This document shows, in pieces, positions 56,971 to 64,000 of a stretch of 64,000 nt of DNA. Numbering within the stretch: position 1 is the stretch's first letter; every line of letters begins with the position of its first letter. The position numbers and the translations under genes were made by a program. The notes under the pieces are model-generated. The model saw nothing but the letters and a program-made list of their open reading frames with translations, did not search any database and was not told where the DNA came from. The stretch spans positions 17,803,884 to 17,867,883 of the forward strand of contig JAMKCF010000012.1 of the NCBI GenBank assembly GCA_023634235.1. Direction: 5' to 3'. Source of the stretch: Pisaster brevispinus (Eukaryota; Echinodermata; Asteroidea; Forcipulatida; Asteriidae).

Positions 56971-57832
56971 CTGAAAGTATAAAAAAATATAAATCCTTAT
57001 TATTTAAGAAGGAAAATACCATTGTTATCAAGTCATGATAACACAGCTTAAAGATGGGGTTGTCTCTTGGTTTTTGTCAACATAATGCTGAAATCTACAG
57101 TGATCTACAGGCAAAATTTTCAAGAAAGATACATGTACTGTACAAAATTTCCTGTGAAATTTTCAGTTGAATTCAGCATTGCCTCCCTACCTTTTGAGAA
57201 AGCAACAAAAAAGAAAACAAACTGTCACATTTGATCATGACCATTGCATCCATCCGCATTTATTTAATTTTTGCGAGGTGACAGGCACCGACCAACCGCA
57301 TCTCTGGCCATATTTATTTAGGGCACAATTCAAATGGAACTCTTTTTCCCCCTTTTTTAAATCATGGGTGGAAATTGCAAAGCAATATAATATTTTCAGT
57401 AAAATTAATATTGTAATTTGTTTAAAATAATGTGTTGTTTGTTACAATAATTACATATTTAATTTTGCAATTTTGTTCCGTGCTTGTGTTCTAAAACCCC
57501 CAAACAAGTTCTGAAATTTTTCATTAAAAATTCCTTTAAGTTTAAGGAAAGCTGGGGAAAAGACAAATATGGCATCGCAGTTAAACAATGTAAAGAAAAA
57601 TATTTTGATGAATTATAAATATTTGGCAAAATAAGTATAACATTCAGATTTAACATTTATTTTTACAAACCGAACCCGAGAAGAAATGTCTTTAAAAAAT
57701 ATTTATTTAATTTACATGCATGACAAAATTTGTTTTAAAATTCAAGCAGGTAGAGGATGAACTGTGCTTCTCATCAATATTAAATAACCTATATTTAATT
57801 GAAAAAGCAAGGAAAAAAGACAAATAACTTAC

Positions 57833-58050
57833 GCAGAAATGGACAGAATCTTTTCCCTTCGCCTTTACACAGAACAAAGCAATTTGAGCGAAGACGCGAT
57901 GGAGCGCCAACAGCTGGTGATGCAAAGTGTATTGCACGCATAAAAAAACAGACCTATTAGTTCTGCTGTAACAAGGTGTATGCGATATAGAAGAGTGAGT
58001 CGGATTGAAATAAGCGCACTGGGCCTGGCCTCGTGTAGCTGTTGCCATTT
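57833..58050 (-). other. Probable noncoding exon 1 of HMGA-like gene (5' boundary approximate)
   Basis: The minus strand ends TCCATTTCTGC|GTAAGT, a good donor at 57832-57827. The exon sequence includes GGCGCTCCATCGCGTCTTCG and is GC-rich compared with its surroundings. The transcription start is not visible, so 58050 is only a guess. The intron to 56971 would be about 860 bp. Confidence 0.5.
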
Positions 58051-58380
58051 TTATCAAATTGAATGTGAGAATTTATTATGAGATTATACGTATGCCTTTT
58101 TCTTTCTTTTTTTTGTACTGTCAATGGGCCGATCCAATTTATTAGGATGAGTTGGTGGGGCCTAATGACACTCAAACAGGGAGGTCCCATCACAAACAGT
58201 TTATACCTAAGGCGTTAGTGTTCTTTTTTTTAGTAAAGGGTAACAAGAACGAAAGCATGAGTTCATAGACCAAGAAATGAATTGTGTGAAAAAAAAAGCG
58301 TTATCATCGCATTCGATTCCTTATTAATTATTTCATGATAGCGGCCCTCTCAGCATTTTGAATAACTTCCTTCGGCCCGT
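58051..58380. promoter_or_regulatory. Putative shared divergent promoter region
   Basis: It lies between the minus-strand HMGA exon 1 and a plus-strand exon donor at 58432. A CCAAT-type word is present (GATCCAATTTAT at 58132). No TATA box is obvious. This is inferred from gene layout only. Confidence 0.3.
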
Positions 58381-58431
58381 GTTTAGGGGGGCGGGGACAC
58401 ACACGCTGGGGACAAAATCACCCATCGGCAG
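58381..58431 (+). other. Probable noncoding exon 1 of the right-hand gene (5' boundary approximate)
   Basis: GGGGGGCGGGGACACAC leads to CCCATCGGCAG|GTAAGA, an excellent donor at 58432. No ATG precedes it in an open frame, so it would be 5' UTR. The link to the exon at 59525 is inferred. Confidence 0.4.
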
Positions 58432-58519
58432 GTAAGAATCTCCTACGAGAAGTGAACACCTTTTTCAGTTTTACTGACAAAACGCTAGTAAACAAGATTC
58501 TGCCTCCACTCTAGTCCAG

Positions 58520-59125
58520 TGTTGCTGTGAGTGTGACATTGGTTGCAGGCCCACTATATAGTCTCTACGATTTATTTCTACCTCCATGTTGTAGTTGTAT
58601 TTGGGGGGGGGGGGTGCCGTTAGTTACTTTTGTTGCTATTTTTATTAACCTTTTACCCTATCTATCAGCTCAGCTTTGCCTCTGCATGATAAGAAGTACT
58701 TTTTCCTTAAGTATTACATCTTGTTTTATAGTATTCATTACTCAGTAAATTTGTTTTTATTTATTTATAATTATTTTTATTTTGTTCTATTTTGATTTTT
58801 TTCCCTCCGGTTTTTCCATTTGTTGTTGTGTGATGGGCATACTTCAAAACCTCTTGTTCAAGTTGGTTTTTTGTCAGTATTCCTTGTTGATCTCCTCACC
58901 TAGGCCTACTAGCCTTACATTTGTCTAGTCATTTAATTTGCCCCAATTTTGTCTTCTTCTTTTCCTAAGTTGTCAATCTTTGCCGCACCCAATTTACACC
59001 ATCGCATCTTATACCAAAATGTTGTATTGTTTGAATGTATATGTAAAGCTAAGCTGAACTGTTTGTTAACTCCTTTCTGGAGGAAATTACAAGAAAATAC
59101 AATATAAATAGTTTTTTTCTTTTAC
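58520..59125 (+). mobile_element. Possible LINE 3' region
   Basis: A T-rich stretch with TTTTTATTTATTTATAATT is followed by TGTATTGTTTGAATGTATAT and TTTCTGGAGGAAATTAC, ending AATACAATATAAATAG. The layout resembles a non-LTR retrotransposon 3' UTR. No reverse transcriptase frame is present, so confidence is low. Confidence 0.3.
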
Positions 59126-59524
59126 ATCTTCGCTATCTGGTATTAATAGTGATTGGAGAGGCGAGTTGATGCGCCAACCTGGACCTTTCCGGTCAAGTGA
59201 TGGCGCCTTTTTATAAGGGAACTGACTGGCAATATTACTTGCAATACCATTTTTTAATTGCCGACCCCATTGAAGGTAGTCTGGTATACAGAATCTCATT
59301 TCCCTTGGTTTAAATAGGAGCATGTCGGCGGGAATCTGATTTGCATTTGTTTATGTTTTTTGAGATGACAGGTTAACAAACAAAAAATGTAAACACAGGG
59401 TGAACACGTGTGTGAGTGGACTGCGTTGACCGTGTAATGTTGAGCTTGTGTTAGGGATTTGCCCAATCTACAGATTGCGCTGCTTATTTTGAGGATTTGT
59501 AGCCTTGCCTTCGTTCAATAATCA

Positions 59525-59622
59525 ATGCAATCATTATTGAGATTGTCCCTCTACAAAAAAACTGTCACCAGAGCAGAGGTTAGCGAAAGAACGGAAGCCC
59601 ACACCACCAAAGTCAGTGCAAG
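59525..59622 (+). CDS. Candidate first coding exon of the unrecognised gene
   Basis: The ATG at 59525 opens 32 codons plus AG, then GTTAAT. The split codon AG|G gives Arg when joined to 60868. A possible acceptor, GGATTTGTAG, lies at about 59490-59501 if a 5' UTR exon at 58431 precedes it. Confidence 0.4.
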
Positions 59623-62600
59623 GTTAATAATTGCATTATTATTCAAATATCCACATAAGTACACCTGCCAACCATGCAACTTGCAAAATTGCAAGGTTTC
59701 AGCTTGATTGTGCATTTACCTCTGTACATGTATATATAGATCTTGTAAAACTGCACACTTTAATACTTGCTTAAGCCTTAGGTTAGTTCAAGGAATCAAG
59801 CTTTTAATGAAATTGGTGTAGATTTGAAGTTGGTCCAATGAATGTACAAAAGTATCACTATCAGTTTTTGCCTGAAAGAGGAATTTTTGAAGAAGAAAAA
59901 CAAAGGCAAACTTTGACATTTGGAAGTAAAGGTCATAATGATTTAATGATGAAGTTGAGGTTTTTTTTCTTCAAATGTTGCCCCAGTCTTGATCTATAGT
60001 ATCACTGTATCAGTACCACATACATGCCCAATTTATGACCATCGTAGCTTGGAAATGGAAGTTATTAATGAAATACAGTGGGTAGGAAATGGTCATTTTT
60101 CAAACTTAGCAGAATGAACGAACGAACGATAGCAGAACGAACCTCATATAGTTCTAGGATTAGTAAAATGGTACCTAATGACGTCATTTTTATATGCACT
60201 AGGTCTAATCAAGATCTAAACATGCTAGATCAATTTTCTATATTATTATTTAGGCGATGGGAAATAATTACATGTAGCGTGAAGGAAAAAAGTAATACAT
60301 AGAAGAAAAAACCTTCACAAAAACAATAGCTGCTCCAGCGTGCTGAGCTGGAACAGCTAAAAAAAACAAAAAATAATACAATAACAATAGCATATATTAT
60401 TTTATTTAAAGGCAGGGTGTACTTTTGGTAATTATTCCACAAGTTAATGACCATTTTACTTGGTATAAACACCATAGAGCACGGATAGCTGTTGATACTA
60501 TAAAACATTGTTAGAAACAACCCCTTTGAAGTATGAAGTTTTAAAGAAGGAGGTTATTTTTCACCCCAAAATTTGAATCTGAGAAAGGCTTCTCAGGCAT
60601 CTGAGAAGCACACAATTGCAACAAGGGTGTTTTTTTGCTCTTTCATTATTTTTTTGCAACTTCGATGACTAATTGAGCCAAAATTTTCACAGGTTTGTTA
60701 GTGGATGTTGGGATACACCAAGTGGGGATACTGGTCTTTGACAATTACCAAAAGTGTACCTTGCCTTTTAAGATCAATCTATTAAATCCTTTTTGTTTTA
60801 ATGTTGTACTGTTGGCTCACACTCACAGACAGTAAGCTTAGAGTGCCATCAATGTCCTTCCCTTCAGGTTGCAGAAGATGCTTGACAGTGACAGTGACAG
60901 CGACAGCAAGAACAACAAGGACAGGTGAATTAAAGACAATATTTGACATTAATGTTATTATTTTTTCTACACCTTTTCTCAAAAATACAAACAAAAGAAG
61001 TATAAAACATATTGCCAGGATAAAATATACACACATTTGAACAAAAACTAAATAGGCACAAGAAGGCAAAGCTGATAAAGCAAAACCAGACTTTCCTATA
61101 ACCAAAAGGTTCAATCTGCCAATAAACAAAAAAACAAATCAATAAAACTAGTAAACAAAAAATTTAAAATCTAAAAATAAGGTTCCTTTCTAACTTTAGA
61201 ATTGTCCCAACTATAGTTGGGACTGAACCAAACTTGAGTGTTACAGTTGGGACGGCCAAACTATGGGCTCCAGAGATCAGACCACCGGTGTCAAGCAGAC
61301 ACTATTAGGCAGTGGACACATTTTGGCATGACACCGGAACATAGGGTGGCAGGGGTGCGTGATGGAGCATGGACATGTTGTAGGGGGCCCAATGTGTTAT
61401 TATCACTTTTTCTCAAGTTTTTCTGTGGTAATAAGCAAATAACAGCCCGTCGCCTAACATTGTATCAAAGTATAACACACAGGGACATTGACTTCCAAAA
61501 TGGCGTAACCAAGATTATTGTGATGATGGCGTCAAAAGGGTCAATGACTCAATACTGTGGCACATGTAATAGCGCACATCTGTCCTGCAAAAAAAATAAA
61601 TTCTGAAGGAATATTTTGAAGGTGAACCAACAAGTCCAAGACTAGAGGTAGCAGAGGCCGTTGCTTCCATGCCTGACTTCACCATGTACAACAATCATCA
61701 AGTGAGTTATTTGATTATAAGTGTTTTTCGGTTCTATTTCCAGTGCGGACTCTTTAATCCAGGGTGGACAGAGCACACATCATCAACCAACAGTCCAGCC
61801 AAGTGGAACACAACAGACCACGAGGGCACTTCCATCATGGCTTACCTCCCCATTGAGCACGAAGAAATTAAAGAAAAACAAACTGCAAGTCAGAAAATTG
61901 CTGGACACAACTGAATCTCTGGAAGATAGTGGACCTCAGGAACTCAGGTGGGAGACATGACAAAACTGTGGCATACATGTAGTGGCTGGGTGGTCTAGTG
62001 CACCAGACTCTGGTAATGTCAGAGTTTAGGTTCTGGTCCTGGTCATGGCACTTGTGTCTTTGAGCAAAACACTCATTACCCAAATTACTTTGTTCTTTGT
62101 GTAAACAAGGATTACATTTGTTTATCATTCCATAATTTCTAAAAGAGAAATGAAAAATTGCGACCAGTGCATTTTATGAGTACGTTTGTTGTCTTTAGTT
62201 TGTGAAGACAGGGTTTCTGCAAAGCACCAACCTTTTAATTTGCCTTTCCCGCAACCACGTCAACAATAGTTTGGAAAGTTTAAAGTTATTGGCCTTACTG
62301 GTCTGTAGACGCTGTAACCTCTGACAACACTGCTGGTGTGCCCATCATCAAATCAGTATGCGTAAATTTGGATCAGGGAGGATGCGACAGGTCAGATAAC
62401 CTTTGAATTATGTCATCTATGACATCACTCCTGAAACAAATTTATGCAAAACACAGTGTATGTGCTCACCAGCATGAAGATTTCAATAAAGGGCAGTTAA
62501 GATTTAAACAAAGGGGGCATGCTTCATTCATTGCATATTTGAAAGGCAAAGTGCTTCCAGAAAGAACCTAGCTGGTTCTAAACTTGAAGCAAATAACTTT

Positions 62601-62773
62601 AACATTACTTTTGACACTTCTTGTCATTGAGGTTCATGAGCAGTTAGCAACAGAACAGCTGATTCTTCTTTCTTTTTCCTAACAGGACAAAAGTTGCCCC
62701 TTCATTACGATCCACTGTGTATTGCATGAGTCCAGCTGAGCTGTATGAGACTGCAGTTCTCATCCTGCAAGAG
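59525..62773 (+). CDS. Unrecognised multi-exon gene, 5' part, continues beyond window
   Basis: Four exons (59525-59622, 60868-60924, 61744-61947, 62686-62773) join in one open frame of 149 residues. Every junction fits: phase 2 three times, then phase 0 at the last donor GAG|GTATGC. The product starts MQSLLRLSLYKKTV. It has an acidic-serine run LQKMLDSDSDSDSKNNKD (34-51), a Gln/Thr-rich segment, LPSWLTSPLSTKKLKKNK (81-98) followed by LQVRKLLD, and ends SPAELYETAVLILQE. No signal peptide or membrane segment is seen. Composition (basic cluster and S-D run) suggests a nuclear, possibly phosphorylated protein, but I do not recognise the family. The start exon is the weakest part because of its weak donor AAG|GTTAAT. 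The other three exons are supported by frame and splice sites. Confidence 0.6.
60327..60359. other. Short hairpin TAGCTGCTCCAGC...GCTGGAACAGCTA
   Basis: 13-bp arms with one mismatch and a 7-base loop (GTGCTGA). No T-run follows, and there is no evidence of an RNA product. Confidence 0.5.
60406..60771 (-). mobile_element. piggyBac-like MITE (TTAAAGGCAGGG family), copy 3
   Basis: TTAA lies at 60406-60409 and 60768-60771, with inverted ends TTAAAGGCAGGGTGTACTTT and ACCAAAAGTGTACCTTGCC. The interior, read on the minus strand, matches copy 1 (CTTGTTGCAATTG, GAAGCCTTTCTCAG), so it is inserted in the opposite direction. It lies in an intron of the unrecognised gene. Confidence 0.85.
60868..60924 (+). 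CDS. Exon of the unrecognised gene (acidic-serine run)
   Basis: 57 bp between CCTTCCCTTCAG and ACAG|GTGAAT. It gives LQKMLDSDSDSDSKNNKD, flanked by split codons. The other two frames carry a stop or a repetitive Thr-Val run. The GACAGT/GACAGC repeats may have slipped. Confidence 0.6.
61204..61223. repeat. 20-bp perfect palindrome GTCCCAACTATAGTTGGGAC
   Basis: Perfect over 20 bp, with the half-word CAGTTGGGACGG repeated at about 61245. It could be the end of an unseen inverted-repeat element. Confidence 0.75.
61744..61947 (+). CDS. Largest exon of the unrecognised gene in this window
   Basis: 204 bp between TTCTATTTCCAG and CTCAG|GTGGGA. In the joined frame it encodes ADSLIQGGQSTHHQ through LEDSGPQEL with no stop. 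A second frame is also open for most of the exon (CGLFNPGWTEHTSS to a TGA near 61912) and would fit an upstream donor at 61702. The first frame is preferred because it connects to exons on both sides. Confidence 0.6.
61972..62110 (+). mobile_element. SINE family A fragment
   Basis: GTGGCTGGGTGGTCTAGTGC, then GGTTCTGGTCCTGGTCATG and CACTTGTGTCTTTGAGC, matches the head and first body part of the family A SINE, with loss of the remainder. Confidence 0.7.
62686..62773 (+). CDS. Last exon of the unrecognised gene inside the window
   Basis: 88 bp between TTTTTCCTAACAG and GAG|GTATGC. It encodes TKVAPSLRSTVYCMSP, then AELYETAVLILQE, and ends in phase 0. The frame passes the donor only as intron read-through, so the gene must continue to the right of 64000 or in unrecognised downstream sequence. 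Confidence 0.6.
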
Positions 62774-62825
62774 GTATGCAGATTTGAATATAATTAAAAA
62801 AAAAAAAAATTCAGATGATTTGGGT

Positions 62826-62990
62826 TTGAACAAAGACAAAATTACAGAGCCGGACTTGAGCCAACGATCTCTGGATAAACGTACCGGAGGTCATTGGTTC
62901 AAGTCCCGCTCCGGTCAATTTTTCTTTATTCAAATTATTATTTTTTAAATCTACCCAGTCAGTTTCCCTTGTGGTTTATTACTTGACAAG
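62826..62990. mobile_element. Inverted-repeat element with two tRNA-like arms, compact copy
   Basis: The left arm (about 62828-62875: TTTGAACAAAGACAAAATT, then GCCGGACTTGAGCCAACG) and the right arm (about 62891-62940: GGAGGTCATTGGTTCAAGTC, then CCGGTCAATTTTTCTTTATT) are inverted copies of a B-box region, separated by only about 15 bp. The tail TACCCAGTCAGTTTCCCTTG and TGGTTTATTA equals that of the element at 16787-17110. Confidence 0.75.
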
Positions 62991-63029
62991 ATTTGAATAT
63001 ATTAGATTAGACATACTTTGAATGGGTTA

Positions 63030-63200
63030 GATTAGCTTCCCCAGGTCGACCCACTCGGGTCTTACCCCAAATATGTTCCAGTAGCTTTGACACCATTGTT
63101 GTTGCTCAAACAGGTCAGACCCAAGTAACCTGCTTAAGGAGCAAGTTACCTGGGGCTGATCTGGGTGAATGATGTCACACCGAAAAACTTTCTCATTGAC
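63030..63200. repeat. Imperfect inverted repeat (GGTCGACCCACTCGGGT region)
   Basis: CCCCAGGTCGACCCACTCGGG is loosely inverted by AAGTTACCTGGGGCTGAT, with CTGCTTAAGGAGCAAG inside. It may be an old fold-back element. Confidence 0.35.
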
Positions 63201-63450
63201 CACCATTTTGTTTGTTATTCAGCGGGATGCTTTCAGGAAGTTTGATGCACATTTTTACCCTTAAAACAAAGACTTTGTGAGCATCACTTATTTTTTATTC
63301 GTAGATGCATACTGTTGTATCGACGTGGGCTTGTAAAAGAATTTAGCATTGCATTTTACCTTGAGAATAATTTCAGACGTGATGAACGCAATGAAAGTAG
63401 TTCCGGTCAGCTGTCCCAAGACGCATTGGTGTGAATGCTGGGGGAAGTTG

Positions 63451-63515
63451 GCATTTGATTAGCTCTTGTTTGGGGCTCACCCACATGGGTTGACCATGGC
63501 AAGCTAATCAAATGC
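63451..63515. repeat. Hairpin with 14-bp arms GCATTTGATTAGCT
   Basis: GCATTTGATTAGCT at 63451-63464 is perfectly inverted at 63502-63515, with a 37-bp loop that includes CCACATGGG. No RNA or element is recognised. Confidence 0.6.
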
Positions 63516-63842
63516 ACCCAATATAATTGATCATACATACTTTGAATATATAGATCAAGCATACAGCTTATGCAACCGTTCCGATTAAACACTCGGGTTT
63601 CTAAATACAATGGGAAAAAAACCCTAAAGAGTTTGTTATTTCAATGACAGTTCCGGAAGAAAGTGCTATTTGCTACAGGTCTGGTTGCTATCTTTAACAT
63701 GCATGAAAGTTTTCTAAGTTTGAGAATTGTTTTTTCAAAGATGCAAGTGTTACATAATGTATGTTTGAAGCAAGATGGGTTAAACTTGCCCTTCTAAAAT
63801 GGTTGCAGAAATTCTGTGATGAATACATGCAACAGTGGCACA

Positions 63843-63935
63843 CTTTAGGGGACACTAGGTGGCAGCAGACCAATTGACAGATAAATTCGTTGTTCTTGGC
63901 AAAGTCTGGTGCACCTAGCTTCCCAAAGTCTCCCA
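63843..63935. mobile_element. Small MITE with CTAGGTGGCAGCAGAC arms, copy 2
   Basis: GACACTAGGTGGCAGCAGAC opens the element. The right arm AAGTCTGGTGCACCTAGC, then TTCCCAAAGTCTCC, corresponds to the right arm of the copy at 47783. The left arm carries the best CTCF-like word in the window. Confidence 0.65.
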
Positions 63936-64000
63936 TCTTCAGGTCTTTCGTTGTGACTTGCAGATCACACGTGGTGGAGTAAATGACCATCATAATGTAC

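Larger units (their letters stand above)
62991..64000. other. Right edge, intron or intergenic
   Basis: Apart from the inverted repeats and the MITE listed, I see no coding exon. It is probably an intron of the unrecognised gene, whose last visible donor is at 62774. Confidence 0.5.

Noticed and set aside
56927..57031. N-terminal extension of the HMGA-like frame (MITMVFSFLNN...)
   Set aside because: It crosses a TTTCAG acceptor and is hydrophobic intron-like sequence. The ATG at 56926 starts the typical basic N-terminus.
56403..57038. Plus-strand 211-residue frame opposite the HMGA-like gene
   Set aside because: It is antisense to a clear coding exon. Its Gly/Leu/Arg composition is the mirror of AT-hook codons.
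60782..61129. Minus-strand hydrophobic frame
   Set aside because: It is antisense to the 60868-60924 exon and AT-rich, with no domain.
61238..61606. 122-residue plus-strand frame
   Set aside because: It has no ATG start of its own and no recognisable domain, and it lies between exons that already join in another frame.

Overview
This is a eukaryotic, intron-rich, AT-rich genomic window from a marine invertebrate. Echinoderm-like is my best guess. That rests on an invertebrate-type KChIP gene with long introns, many tRNA-headed SINEs, and miniature inverted-repeat elements. The species and class are inferred, not shown. There are no operons and no RNA genes I would call genuine. Most of the DNA is intronic or intergenic and filled with repeats.

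Three host genes can be supported. (1) A Kv-channel-interacting protein / neuronal calcium sensor (KChIP, calsenilin/DREAM family) runs on the + strand. Seven confidently placed coding exons lie between 24272 and 43416, with canonical splice sites and unbroken phases. A good candidate first exon at 5057-5168 would make a 233-residue protein and a 19.1-kb first intron. (2) An HMGA-like AT-hook protein of 142 residues lies on the - strand. Its coding sequence is intact in one exon (56926 down to 56498), with a probable 5' UTR exon ending at 57833. (3) An unrecognised gene on the + strand begins around 58.4-59.5 kb and leaves the window on the right. Four exons (59525-59622, 60868-60924, 61744-61947, 62686-62773) join in one open frame. 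Genes 2 and 3 are divergent and may share the promoter region at about 58.0-58.4 kb. Genes 1 and 2 are convergent.

Layout: 1-5056 is upstream sequence with a fold-back element and a 42-bp minisatellite. 5057-43416 is the KChIP gene, whose introns hold SINEs, two piggyBac-like (TTAA-flanked) MITE families, a long-TIR MITE family, a 35-bp minisatellite grown inside a SINE, and a roughly 94-bp tandem array. 43417-56397 is the KChIP 3' flank and an intergenic desert with a 17-bp satellite and several MITEs. 56398-58050 is the HMGA-like gene. 58051-64000 is the promoter region and 5' part of the third gene.

No single new system with an obvious function is visible. The most unusual structures are an inverted-repeat element whose two arms are each a tRNA-like head, the SINE-born minisatellite, a small MITE that carries CTCF-like motifs in inverted pairs, and the unrecognised multi-exon gene at the right end.
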